Origin: Subdoligranulum variabile
GTDB lineage: Bacteria; Bacillota; Clostridia; Oscillospirales; Ruminococcaceae
NCBI RefSeq assembly: GCF_025152575.1
Contig: NZ_CP102293.1
Coordinates: 744,001 to 808,000 of the forward strand
Length of the DNA stretch: 64,000 nt
Reading direction: 5' to 3'
Shown: in pieces, positions 25,391-33,651 of the stretch
Position numbering within the stretch: the stretch's first letter is position 1
Layout of the letters: every line of letters begins with the position of its first letter
The notes under the pieces: model-generated
Database searches by the model: none
Told to the model about the DNA's origin: nothing
Seen by the model: only the letters and a program-made list of their open reading frames with translations
Translations under genes and position numbers: made by a program

Positions 25391-26692
25391 TCATTCCAGT
25401 CCCAGCAGCACTGTGCTGCCGGTGATGGAGTCAATACTGAGTCCGTAATAGGGTGTCACGATCCGCGCCTGCAACTGCTGGCTGCCGATGTTGGCGATCC
25501 GCTCGTAGCTTGCCGCACCGCTGTCGGTCTCCTCCGCCGGGTCCACCACCCGCATCTCGCAGTAGACGGTGGTGCCGTCACTGTTGCAGATCATCCAGCC
25601 ATTGCCCGCGGGATTGCTGCGGATCAGGATGCTGCCGTGCATGGATTCCGGCAGGGACATATAAAAATTGTTTTTGCTGTCATAGATGCCGAAATGACTG
25701 TGTCCCCCGTCGGCACCGGCATAGTCCTTCCACAGCAAGAAAACCAGACTCTTGTCCATGGGCGACTGCAGATTCCCGCCGTCATCCACCTCCACGGGGA
25801 TGTCCACCGTGCCGTTGCCGTCGATGTCCCGGCTGAGCAGCTCGGTGTGGTAGCGCAGGGTGCTGCGCTGGGGGTCTGTCAGGCCCGGAGGATGATAGGG
25901 CTGCAGGAAGCCTGTCTCCTCATCGTAGAGGATGATGTCCGACACCAGGCTGTTGTTGCCCGACCAGGCATCCATCACGAGATACATGGCATCATCCCGC
26001 CCCTGCCCGGCACTCAGCGCCGCGCAGCCGCTGTAGGATCCCTCCCCCAGATTCAGCGTCTGGTAGGAACGGAATTCCCCGTCCACGTTGGTCAGCAGCT
26101 GCAGGGTCACACCGCCGTACTCGGTATCGGTGGGCAGCGCCAGCACCAGATCCTGGGTATCTCCCTTGCCGGTGAAATCCCCCAACACCATCTCGCTGTA
26201 GCGATTGCTGATGATGGTGGAAAGCTCGGTACCGTTGTATTCATACACCACCAGGTAGCGGTCCCCCTGGGCGCTGCCGTACCCCGCCAGAATCTGCTGG
26301 CTCTGGGCATCCCGCAGGTGGGCGGCCGAGAAGGTTTCCACCTCGCTGGAAAGTCCCTCCACCGTGCGGCTGACCTGCCAGCTGTCCTCCCCGTTGGGTT
26401 CCAGCACCGCCAGAAAGACGTTGGAGCCTGTGGTGTCGGCGGTATACAGCACCGCCGCTTCCTGGGTGCCGTCACCATCCCAGTCGCCGAAGGCAAAGGG
26501 AGAAAGGAAGTCGCCGCTGGCGGGATACTTCAGCGTGGCACTGCCCCCCAGATAGCTGTTGAGGGCTTTCTGCACGGCAGCCGACTCGCCGGAAAGCTGC
26601 GGTGCCCGCAGCAGCGTCTCCACGTCATTGGAGGTGCTGCAACCGCTGAGCAGCACAACGCCCAGCGCAAGGGCGATGATTCGGCTCTTCAC
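25391..26692 (-). CDS. Lipoprotein with FG-GAP/VCBS-like repeats
   Basis: 433 residues. A GTG start at 26692 with GGGAGG 8 nt upstream gives the signal peptide VKSRIIALALGVVLLSGC with lipobox LSGC. Asp-rich loops such as FGDWDGDGTQEAAV and SRDIDGNGTVDIPVE are typical of FG-GAP/VCBS beta-propeller blades that bind calcium. The protein is anchored outside the membrane. It is the first gene of the two-component operon (16 nt before the regulator), so it may help sense or may be a target of the system. Function unknown. Confidence 0.82.
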   Translation of the reverse strand: MKSRIIALALGVVLLSGCSTSNDVETLLRAPQLSGESAAVQKALNSYLGGSATLKYPASGDFLSPFAFGDWDGDGTQEAAVLYTADTTGSNVFLAVLEPNGEDSWQVSRTVEGLSSEVETFSAAHLRDAQSQQILAGYGSAQGDRYLVVYEYNGTELSTIISNRYSEMVLGDFTGKGDTQDLVLALPTDTEYGGVTLQLLTNVDGEFRSYQTLNLGEGSYSGCAALSAGQGRDDAMYLVMDAWSGNNSLVSDIILYDEETGFLQPYHPPGLTDPQRSTLRYHTELLSRDIDGNGTVDIPVEVDDGGNLQSPMDKSLVFLLWKDYAGADGGHSHFGIYDSKNNFYMSLPESMHGSILIRSNPAGNGWMICNSDGTTVYCEMRVVDPAEETDSGAASYERIANIGSQQLQARIVTPYYGLSIDSITGSTVLLGLE

Positions 26693-26735
26693 GCGGCATC
26701 CCTCCCGGCATTTTTTCAACATTGATACAGGGTAT

Positions 26736-26764
26736 AGTATAACACATTCAGGGCAAAGCCGCAA
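26736..26764 (-). promoter_or_regulatory. Promoter of the lipoprotein/two-component operon
   Basis: Minus strand TTGCGG (26764-26759), 17-nt spacer, TATACT (26741-26736). It overlaps the end of the ZIP transporter gene. Confidence 0.62.
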
Positions 26765-27515
26765 TGCCCAGCAGCATCAGCAGGATGCCCGCCGCCGCAC
26801 CGGGAAGTCCGACGATCCGGTTCCGTCCGGTCAGCGCCGCAGGCAGCAGCTGTCCCAAAGCCACCCACAGCATGACCCCCGCCACCAGCACCACCGTACC
26901 GTTGAGGAACCCCGGGGTAAACCACCGCTGCAGAAAAAGAAGAGCCAGCACCGCTCCCGCCGGTTCGGCCAATCCCGAGAGGAAGGCCGCCAGGGCTCCC
27001 AGCGTCCGGCTGTGCAGGGCAAAGACAAAGGGCACCGCCACAGCCAGTCCTTCGGGAATGTTGTGCAGGGCGATGGCCAGGGTGGTGCGCCATCCCAGGG
27101 CCGGGTCCGCCGTTCCGGCAAAGAGGGTCAGCACGCCTTCGGGAAAATTGTGCAGCAGCAGGGCCGTGCCGGTGAGCAGCGCGGTGCGCAGGGCCGCCGT
27201 GCGGGCGCTGTCCCCCGCCAGGCGCAACGCCAGTTCGGCCTCGTCGGGCAACAGCCGTCCCAGCAGGGCCGCCACCACCATGCCAGCCAGCAGCAACAGA
27301 ACCAGCGCCGCTCCGCAGCCCAGCGGTGGCAGATAGGCACTGTAAAAGGTCAGCGCCCCGGGCACCAGATCAGCCAGCGAGGCTGCCAGCATAACGCCTC
27401 CCGCAAAACCGGCGCTGACGGTGAGCAGCTTTTCGCCGGGGCGGAAGAGCAGGGCGATGAGGCCGCCCAGGCCGGTGGACAGCCCGGCCAGGGTGGTGAG
27501 CAGCAATGGATGCAT
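26748..27515 (-). CDS. ZIP family divalent metal transporter
   Basis: 255 residues with about eight helices. The metal-site helices carry LLLHNFPEGVL and IALHNIPEGLAVA, the paired HNxPEG motifs of the ZupT/ZIP family. It imports zinc and possibly iron or manganese across the cytoplasmic membrane. The start at 27515 uses AAGGGGG about 9 nt upstream; an in-frame ATG at 27554 would add 13 residues but falls inside a hairpin. The ribosome site is in the 3' arm of that hairpin. No metal regulator gene is adjacent. Confidence 0.9.
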   Translation of the reverse strand: MHPLLLTTLAGLSTGLGGLIALLFRPGEKLLTVSAGFAGGVMLAASLADLVPGALTFYSAYLPPLGCGAALVLLLLAGMVVAALLGRLLPDEAELALRLAGDSARTAALRTALLTGTALLLHNFPEGVLTLFAGTADPALGWRTTLAIALHNIPEGLAVAVPFVFALHSRTLGALAAFLSGLAEPAGAVLALLFLQRWFTPGFLNGTVVLVAGVMLWVALGQLLPAALTGRNRIVGLPGAAAGILLMLLGIAALP

Positions 27516-27523
27516 AGACAAAA

Positions 27524-27560
27524 GCCCCCTTGTGGTTTTTTCAAACCTATGCAAAGGGGC
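27524..27560 (-). promoter_or_regulatory. Leader hairpin that could mask the ZIP gene's ribosome site
   Basis: On the minus strand GCCCCTTTG (27560-27552) pairs with CAAGGGGGC (27532-27524), with an inner GGTTT/AAACC stem. The AAGGGGG ribosome site is in the 3' arm and TTTTG follows. It could act as a translational switch or a second terminator. No known riboswitch class is recognised. Confidence 0.45.
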
Positions 27561-27571
27561 CGGGCTCTATA

Positions 27572-27599
27572 CAAAAAGCGCCCGCTGGGCAGCGGGCGC
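27572..27599 (-). terminator. Terminator after deoC
   Basis: Minus strand GCGCCCGCTG/CAGCGGGCGC-type stem (9-10 bp) with a 3-nt loop and CTTTTTG. Confidence 0.88.
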
Positions 27600-27622
27600 A
27601 GAAGTGATGGCTTGGTTCCGGA

Positions 27623-28297
27623 TCAGTAGCCGCTGCCGGACTCGCCGGTGGTCAGCAGCTTGACGGCACGGGAGGTACCCAGGCGGTCAGCGCCCAGGTC
27701 GAGGAACTTTTCGATGTCCTCCACGGTGGAGATGCCGCCCGCCGCCTTGATCTTGCAGCGACCCTTGACGTGCTCGGCAAAAAGTTCCACGTCATGGAAG
27801 GTGGCGCCGCCGGTGGAGAAACCGGTGGAAGTCTTGATGAAGTCGGCACCGGCTTCGGGCACGATGTCGCACATCTTGATCTTTTCCTCATCGGTGAGCA
27901 GGCAGGTCTCGATGATGACCTTGAGCACCTTGTCTCCCACAGCCGCCTTGACGGCGGCGATGTCGGCACGGACGTCATCGTACTGCTTGTTCTTCAGCCA
28001 GCCGATGTTGATGACCATATCCACTTCCGAGGCGCCGTTTTCCACCGCCGTCTTGGCCTCAAAGGCCTTGCTCCGGGTGTCCATGGCACCCAGAGGGAAA
28101 CCGACGACGCAGCACACCGGCACCCGACCGGCCATATATTCCACCGCCTGCTTGACATAGCAGGTGTTGATGCAGACCGAAGCACAGTGGTTGGCGATGG
28201 CCTCATCGCAGAGAGTCTGGATCTGGGGCCAGGTGGCCTCCGGCTTGAGCAGGGTGTGATCCACCTTGCTCAGCATATATTCCTTGGTGTATTTCAA
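27623..28297 (-). CDS. deoC: Deoxyribose-phosphate aldolase
   Basis: 224 residues. The Schiff-base lysine is K155 in ADFIKTSTGFS, with K126 in VLKVIIET as the proton-relay partner and VDHTLLKPE at the start. It splits 2-deoxyribose 5-phosphate to acetaldehyde and glyceraldehyde 3-phosphate. The start is TTG at 28297 with AAAGGAGA upstream. It overlaps the stop of a 52-residue ORF in a TTGA junction, so the two are translationally coupled. No other deoxynucleoside genes are beside it. Confidence 0.96.
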   Translation of the reverse strand: MKYTKEYMLSKVDHTLLKPEATWPQIQTLCDEAIANHCASVCINTCYVKQAVEYMAGRVPVCCVVGFPLGAMDTRSKAFEAKTAVENGASEVDMVINIGWLKNKQYDDVRADIAAVKAAVGDKVLKVIIETCLLTDEEKIKMCDIVPEAGADFIKTSTGFSTGGATFHDVELFAEHVKGRCKIKAAGGISTVEDIEKFLDLGADRLGTSRAVKLLTTGESGSGY

Positions 28298-28452
28298 CGG
28301 AAATTATCTCCTTTCGTACAGTGTTTGCACAGACGTGCCTGGTGCAGGCCCAGTGCCGAGAAGACGATGGACGTGATGCTGATCGTGGCACCGACAATGC
28401 CCAGGATCAGACCGACCAGGCGAAAACCGTGACCGCGGACTTTCTTGTTCAT
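28294..28452 (-). CDS. Small membrane protein, 52 aa, coupled to deoC
   Basis: I translated this ORF by hand: it starts MNKKVRGHGFRLVGLILG, has one or two hydrophobic stretches over residues 11-35, and ends with LCKHCTKGDNFR, giving a CxxC pair. A strong GAAGGAGGCAACTCTC site precedes the ATG. Its TGA stop overlaps the TTG start of deoC (TTGA). The basic N-terminus followed by a hydrophobic run predicts membrane insertion. I do not recognise the family. The site and the coupling make it likely to be a real gene. Confidence 0.72.
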   Translation of the reverse strand: MNKKVRGHGFRLVGLILGIVGATISITSIVFSALGLHQARLCKHCTKGDNFR

Positions 28453-28520
28453 GAGAGTTGCCTCCTTCGGGAATCAGAAAATCGTACAAACCGACCGTAG
28501 ATACCACGGCGGCTGAAGCC

Positions 28521-28970
28521 TTATTTCTTTTTAAAAATGAACAGTTTGCTGAACACGTAGTTGGAGAGGATGACCATGACCTGGCTGAACAGCTTGACGC
28601 CCATGGCCCACAGTTCGCCGTTGGCCGCGGCAAACGCCACATGGGGCCCGATGAGGGAGACCCCCAGCCAGATGATGCACTGGTCCATGATCATCGTGGC
28701 AATGCGGCAGGACACAAACTGCCCGAACTCCGCCAGGGCCGCCTTGCCCTTGTTCTCGCTGCGGAAAACGAAGGTGTGGTTGGTCCAATAGGCGAAGAGG
28801 ATACAGATGATGTTGTCGATGACGTTGCCGATGCCGGCGGCAAAGTCCGTGCCGAAGGCTGCCTGGAACGCCGCGAACAGCACCAGGTTCAACAGGGTGG
28901 CCACCCCGCCGAAGAACAGGTAGGCCAGGCCCTCGTAATATTTTACGATGAAATCTTTGATTTTTTGCAT
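28521..28970 (-). CDS. GtrA family membrane protein
   Basis: 149 residues with four helices. The GtrA signatures FFGGVATLLNLVLFA near the start, AYWTNHTFVFRS and the final LSNYVFSKLFIFKKK are present. GtrA-like proteins are thought to move lipid-linked sugars or assist glycosyltransferases in surface polysaccharide synthesis. The start codon follows the ispH-S1 terminator by about 18 nt, and its ribosome site (AGTGGAA) is weak. A partner GT2 is not adjacent, but GT2 genes lie at 35333 and 37450. Confidence 0.92.
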   Translation of the reverse strand: MQKIKDFIVKYYEGLAYLFFGGVATLLNLVLFAAFQAAFGTDFAAGIGNVIDNIICILFAYWTNHTFVFRSENKGKAALAEFGQFVSCRIATMIMDQCIIWLGVSLIGPHVAFAAANGELWAMGVKLFSQVMVILSNYVFSKLFIFKKK

Positions 28971-28987
28971 AATTCCACTTTTTTCAA

Positions 28988-29021
28988 CAAAAAGGGCCTG
29001 CCTGTACTGACAGGCAGGCCC
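28988..29021 (-). terminator. Terminator after the ispH-S1 fusion gene
   Basis: A 12-bp perfect stem, GGGCCTGCCTGT/ACAGGCAGGCCC, with loop of 4 and TTTTTG on the minus strand. It ends the long operon that begins at 39966. Confidence 0.92.
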
Positions 29022-29042
29022 CCTTACGGTTGCGAAGAAAAA

Positions 29043-30962
29043 TTATTCGGCGCTCTCGTCCTCGTTCAGGCAAGCCTTCATGGACAGGCTGATGCGCTTG
29101 CGGTCGAAGTCGACGTTGGTCAGCTTGACGCGGACCTCGTCGCCCACCTTCAGCACATCGGACACCTTGTTGACGCGCTCGTTGCTGATCTCGCTGATGT
29201 GAACGAGACCGTCGATGCCCGGCATGATGCGGACAAAGGCGCCAAACTTGGTGATGGAGACCACCGGAGCGGTGAACTCGGTGCCCACGGGCACTTCATT
29301 CTCCAGCTTGACCCAGGGGTTGTCCTCTTCCTTCTTGTAGCCCAGGGAGACCTTCTGGTTCTCGGGATCGTAGCTCTTGACGTAGACTTCGATCTCATCG
29401 CCCACGTTGACGACCTCAGAGGGATGCTTGATGTTGGACCAGCTCAGCTCGCTGATGTGGCACAGACCGTCCACACCGCCGATGTCCACGAAAGCACCGT
29501 AAGAAGTCAGGCTCTTCACGACGCCCTGGTACTTCTTGCCGACCTCGACATTGGCCCAGAACTCCTCGCGCTTGGCCTTGTTGGCCTCGGCGGTCACCTT
29601 GTTGATGCTGCCGACGATCTTGCGGCCGGCGCACTCGGTGATGACCAGCTTGACATGCTGACCCACCAGCTTGGTGTAGTCCTCGTCACGGCGCATGGTG
29701 GCCTGAGAACGGGGCACGAAGACGCGCACGCCCTTCACATTGACGACCACACCGCCCTTGTTGGCTTCCATGACATCGCCTTCCATGACGGTGCCGTTTT
29801 CGGCAGCCTCAGCGACGTCCTTCATGCCCTTCTGGGCCTCGAAACGGACACGGGAAAGGGTATCCACGCCTTCCTGGTCGTTGGTCTTCACAACCACCAG
29901 ATCCAGCTCGTCATCTACCTTAACAAGGTCTTCCATCTTGGCGTTGGGGTCATGGCTCATCTCACGCAGCGTCACAACGCCGGTGTGCTTGGAGCCATCG
30001 ATGCCGACGACACATTCCGTCGGGGAAACGCTGATGACCTTGGCTTTTACGATCTTGCCTGCATACAGGGGTTTTGCTTCAGATGCTGCGAGCATCTCCT
30101 CAAAACTCATGTCGTCACGGATCTCTTCACTCATACTGTTAAGTACCTCCTCAATTATAGACGAAGGCGTTGAAGCCCCGGCCGTCACGCCCACCGTTTC
30201 GGCACCAGCCAGCCATGCAGGGTCGAGTTCATCAGCAGTCTCGACGTTGATGGCGGTGGTATGCCTGGCGGCGACCTGTAACAGCTTTTGGGTATTGGAA
30301 GAATGATGACCACCAATGACGACCATACGATCACATTTTTGGCTGAGGTCTTCCGCTTCCTGTTGCCTCGCCCACGTTGCGTTACATATTGTATCAAAAA
30401 TTTCGGCTTTTGTACACTCTTTTTTTAAAAAAGCTTTGCAGCTTTCCCAACTTTCTACACGAAAAGTCGTCTGCGCCACCACATGAATGGACTCTTGTTG
30501 CAAAAGCTCCGGCAGCAAATTCTGCAGCTCTTCCAGATCGGCAAAAACCCGCACCGGGCCCGTCGCATGGCCCACAATTCCCTGTACTTCGGGGTGGTTC
30601 GCATCCCCTGCCACCAGCAGAAGCGCACCTTTTTTGCCCGCTTCTGCGGCCAATTTATGGATTTTTGCTACAAACGGGCAGGTGGCGTCATGATACGCCA
30701 GGCCACGTGTGCTTATTTTCTCATACACATTTTGCGGCACACCGTGACTTCGGATAATCACCTCGTACCCGTCGGGCACATCCTCCACCCCGTCACAGGT
30801 CAGCGCACCCTTGGCTTCCAGGTCCTGCACCACCTGCGGGTTGTGGATCAGGGGCCCCAGCGTCGCTACGCGGCGCCCCTGCCCCAAAAGATCATAGGTC
30901 AGCTTGACGGCCCGGTCCACGCCGAAGCAGAAACCGGCGGTCTTGGCTCGGATGACTTTCAT
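29043..30962 (-). CDS. ispH: Fused 4-hydroxy-3-methylbut-2-enyl diphosphate reductase and S1 RNA-binding protein
   Basis: 639 residues in one frame. Residues 1-285 are IspH, with iron-sulfur ligands C12 ([10 protein letters not shown]), C95 (ATCPFVAK) and C193 (TICNATW). It makes IPP and DMAPP in the last MEP step. Residues about 300-630 hold four S1 OB-fold repeats (for example [20 protein letters not shown] and [19 protein letters not shown]), like ribosomal protein S1. This fusion is known in several Clostridia. Start 30962 has AAGGAG upstream. It lies after plsC and cmk in the same operon. Confidence 0.96.
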   Translation of the reverse strand: MKVIRAKTAGFCFGVDRAVKLTYDLLGQGRRVATLGPLIHNPQVVQDLEAKGALTCDGVEDVPDGYEVIIRSHGVPQNVYEKISTRGLAYHDATCPFVAKIHKLAAEAGKKGALLLVAGDANHPEVQGIVGHATGPVRVFADLEELQNLLPELLQQESIHVVAQTTFRVESWESCKAFLKKECTKAEIFDTICNATWARQQEAEDLSQKCDRMVVIGGHHSSNTQKLLQVAARHTTAINVETADELDPAWLAGAETVGVTAGASTPSSIIEEVLNSMSEEIRDDMSFEEMLAASEAKPLYAGKIVKAKVISVSPTECVVGIDGSKHTGVVTLREMSHDPNAKMEDLVKVDDELDLVVVKTNDQEGVDTLSRVRFEAQKGMKDVAEAAENGTVMEGDVMEANKGGVVVNVKGVRVFVPRSQATMRRDEDYTKLVGQHVKLVITECAGRKIVGSINKVTAEANKAKREEFWANVEVGKKYQGVVKSLTSYGAFVDIGGVDGLCHISELSWSNIKHPSEVVNVGDEIEVYVKSYDPENQKVSLGYKKEEDNPWVKLENEVPVGTEFTAPVVSITKFGAFVRIMPGIDGLVHISEISNERVNKVSDVLKVGDEVRVKLTNVDFDRKRISLSMKACLNEDESAE

Positions 30963-30984
30963 AAACGGACTCCTTGTGAAATGT

Positions 30985-31695
30985 TCAGGTTTGGGACGGG
31001 GTATCCCCCTGGGGCAGCGGCGGGGCCACAGAACCGGCCGACGCCTCCTCCTGCACGGGATAGGGTTCAAAGGCGTTCTCCTCCAGCAGGGTTTCCAGCG
31101 CAGTCTTGAGCTTGTTCTTCATATGACGCAGTGCCGTGACCTTATGCCCTGCATCGGCGATCTGCAATTCCGAAGCGGGGATAGCCGGACCGAAAACGAT
31201 GCGGATACGGCAGAACAGGTGCAGCTTGCCGTCCTTGGTATGGTAGATGATGCGGCAGGGCAGCATGTCGGCCCCCGCCGCCGCAGCAATGACAAAAGCA
31301 CCGCTTTTCAGGACCCCCAGTTTGCCGTTCTTGGTGCGGGTGCCTTCGGGGAAGATCAGCACGCCGGTGCCCTTGCGGCAGGCCGAAGTGACCCTGTCGA
31401 TGGTGGCGGTGTCCCCCTTGCCGCGCTCGATGGAGACTGCCCCCATGCAGCGCAGGAACCAGCCGATGAAAGGATTCTTGAAAAGTTCCTCTTTGGCAAG
31501 CACGCACATGCGGCGCCAGTCCATGACGGCAATGGCGATGAACACGGGGTCCAGGTTGGCGATGTGGTTGGACGCGATCACATAGGCACGGCCGTCGCGC
31601 ACGGCCTTATAGTGTTCCAGGCCGACGACCTCGATGCGCCAGACGAGCCGCGCGAGAACCCAGACGATGGGCAGAATGATCCAATACAGCAGCAT
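30985..31695 (-). CDS. plsC: 1-acyl-sn-glycerol-3-phosphate acyltransferase
   Basis: 236 residues. The catalytic HX4D motif is SNHIANLDP and the glycerophosphate-binding motif is [10 protein letters not shown]. An N-terminal helix anchors it to the membrane. It acylates lysophosphatidic acid to phosphatidic acid. The last 25 residues form a Pro/Glu-rich tail. cmk, plsC and ispH-S1 occur in this order in many Clostridia; here all are on one mRNA with short gaps. Confidence 0.94.
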   Translation of the reverse strand: MLLYWIILPIVWVLARLVWRIEVVGLEHYKAVRDGRAYVIASNHIANLDPVFIAIAVMDWRRMCVLAKEELFKNPFIGWFLRCMGAVSIERGKGDTATIDRVTSACRKGTGVLIFPEGTRTKNGKLGVLKSGAFVIAAAAGADMLPCRIIYHTKDGKLHLFCRIRIVFGPAIPASELQIADAGHKVTALRHMKNKLKTALETLLEENAFEPYPVQEEASAGSVAPPLPQGDTPSQT

Positions 31696-31709
31696 GTGCG
31701 GCCTCCCTG

Positions 31710-32372
31710 TCAGATGTGTTCCAGGATCGTGCGCTTGAGCAGCGCAAAACTCTGGTCGAAATCAATGTCGCTGGTGTCCACCAGAACAGCGTCCTCCGCC
31801 TGCTTCAGCGGCGCAATCTCCCGGTGGGTGTCCTGATAGTCCCGCTGGCGGATGTCCGCCAGTACCGTCTCATAGGCTGCATTCTGCCCTTTTTCCTGCA
31901 GTTCCTTGCAGCGGCGCTGTGCGCGGGCCTCAGGGCTGGCGGTCAGGAAGATCTTGACGGTGGCATGGGGCAGCACCACGGTGCCGATATCCCGGCCGTC
32001 CATCAGCACATTCTGGTTGGCAGCCAGGCTGCGCTGGGTATCCAGCAGGAAGTTCCGCACCGGCGGATGGGCCGACACGGCCGATGCCGCCATGCCGATG
32101 GCCTCGGCACGGATGGCTTCGCTCACGTCCTCCCCGTTCAGGTAGACATGCTGAGTGCCGTCCTCCAGACGGATGTCCAGCCGGATCTGGGGCAGCAGTG
32201 CCGCCACGGCATCGGCATTGTGCAGATCGGCGCCCTGCCGCGCAGCATAGAGCCCGATAGTCCGGTACATGGCACCGGTATCCACATAGACATAGCCCAG
32301 GTCTGCCGCCAGCCGCTTGGCCAGGCTGGACTTACCGGCCCCGGAAGGGCCGTCGATGGCAACAGAAATCAT
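31710..32372 (-). CDS. cmk: Cytidylate kinase
   Basis: 220 residues. The P-loop is IDGPSGAGKSS and the family motif YVDTGAMYRTI and MDGRDIGTVV are present. It phosphorylates CMP and dCMP with ATP. A GAGGTG site lies upstream. It starts the conserved cmk-plsC-ispH-S1 block and follows the flavoprotein gene by 46 nt. Confidence 0.97.
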   Translation of the reverse strand: MISVAIDGPSGAGKSSLAKRLAADLGYVYVDTGAMYRTIGLYAARQGADLHNADAVAALLPQIRLDIRLEDGTQHVYLNGEDVSEAIRAEAIGMAASAVSAHPPVRNFLLDTQRSLAANQNVLMDGRDIGTVVLPHATVKIFLTASPEARAQRRCKELQEKGQNAAYETVLADIRQRDYQDTHREIAPLKQAEDAVLVDTSDIDFDQSFALLKRTILEHI

Positions 32373-32418
32373 GGAAAAACACCTCGTATCCTATTGTTGA
32401 CGGGCAGAGCGCCCGGAT

Positions 32419-33651
32419 TCATCCTTGGTTTTCTGCAACGGCACGCACCGCCGCCTGGGCCGTGGACCAGGCGATCTGCAGATTGTAGCCGCCGGTGCGG
32501 GCATCCACATCCAACACTTCCCCGGCGAAATACAGTCCCCCACAGCATTTGCTGGCCATGGTCTTGGGGTCCACCTCCCGCACATCCACGCCGCCTGCCG
32601 TGACCACCGCATGTTCCCGGTCGCCCAGGGCGGTGATGGGGACCTGCCAGTGTTTGCACAGCCGGACCAGCGCCTGCTTCTGCTCTTTGGTGATCTGCGC
32701 AGCCCGGGTGGCGGGGTCCACACCCCATTTTTCCACCGCCACGGGGCGCATGGAGTGAGGCAGCAGCTTTTCCAGCGCCCCCTGGGCACTGTGCCCGCCA
32801 AGGGCGGCAAAATCCCGGGTCAGCCGGTCATAGAGGGTCTTCTCGTCCAGGGCCGGCTTGAGGTCAAACTCACAGACATACCGGTGACGGGCCAGATCCT
32901 CGATGTAGGTACTGGCCGACAGCACCAGCGGTCCCGACAGGCCGAAGTGGGTGAACAGCGCCTCGCCCTGCTCCGAGAACAGCGGTTTGCCGTCACAAAG
33001 CAGCGTCAGTTTCACGTTGCGCAGTGAGAGCCCCATCATTTTGCGGCAGGCCGGGTCGGGGCTGACCAGGCTGCAGAGGCTGGGCTGCGGCGGCACAATG
33101 GCGTGTCCCGCCTGTTCAGCCAGTTTGTAGCCGCTGCCGTCGCTGCCGGTGACCGGGTAGCTGATGCCGCCGGTGGCGATCAGGGTGGCCGACGCCCGCA
33201 AAGTCTGACCGCGGTCGGTCACGGCGCCCCGGCAGACGCCTTCCTCCAGGAGCAGCTTCCTGGCGCTGCCGCGCACAAACTCTGCCTCCCGGGCATAGCT
33301 GCGCAGCGCGGCCAGCACATCCGCCGCCCGGTCACTCCGGGGAAAGACCCGGCGGCCCCGCTCGGTTTTCAGCGGCACACCGAGGGATTCAAACAGTTCC
33401 ATCGCTGCCGAAGGCGGAAAGGCATACAGGCTGGAATAAAGAAACCGGCCGTTGTGGCGCACAAAGGGCAGGAATTCCCGCACATCGCTGTCGCTGGTGA
33501 CGTTGCATCGTCCTTTTCCGGTGATGAGCAGTTTCTGTCCCGGGCCCTTGGGGTTGTGTTCCAGCACCGTGACCCGCAGCCCGCGGGCGCAGGCAGCCCC
33601 CGCCGCCATCAGGCCGGCGGCACCGCCCCCGATGATCAGAAGATCGGTCAT
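32419..33651 (-). CDS. NAD(P)/FAD-dependent oxidoreductase of the HI0933/YhiN family
   Basis: 410 residues. The FAD-binding GXGXXG motif is IIGGGAAGLMAA, followed by the family's GQKLLITGKGRCNVT and a C-terminal GGLYFAGEVLDVDARTGGYN. The substrate of this family is not well established. In Clostridia it often precedes cmk, as here. Its ATG overlaps the stop of the preceding membrane-protein gene (ATGA), so translation is coupled across the border between the glycan genes and the housekeeping genes. Confidence 0.93.
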   Translation of the reverse strand: MTDLLIIGGGAAGLMAAGAACARGLRVTVLEHNPKGPGQKLLITGKGRCNVTSDSDVREFLPFVRHNGRFLYSSLYAFPPSAAMELFESLGVPLKTERGRRVFPRSDRAADVLAALRSYAREAEFVRGSARKLLLEEGVCRGAVTDRGQTLRASATLIATGGISYPVTGSDGSGYKLAEQAGHAIVPPQPSLCSLVSPDPACRKMMGLSLRNVKLTLLCDGKPLFSEQGEALFTHFGLSGPLVLSASTYIEDLARHRYVCEFDLKPALDEKTLYDRLTRDFAALGGHSAQGALEKLLPHSMRPVAVEKWGVDPATRAAQITKEQKQALVRLCKHWQVPITALGDREHAVVTAGGVDVREVDPKTMASKCCGGLYFAGEVLDVDARTGGYNLQIAWSTAQAAVRAVAENQG

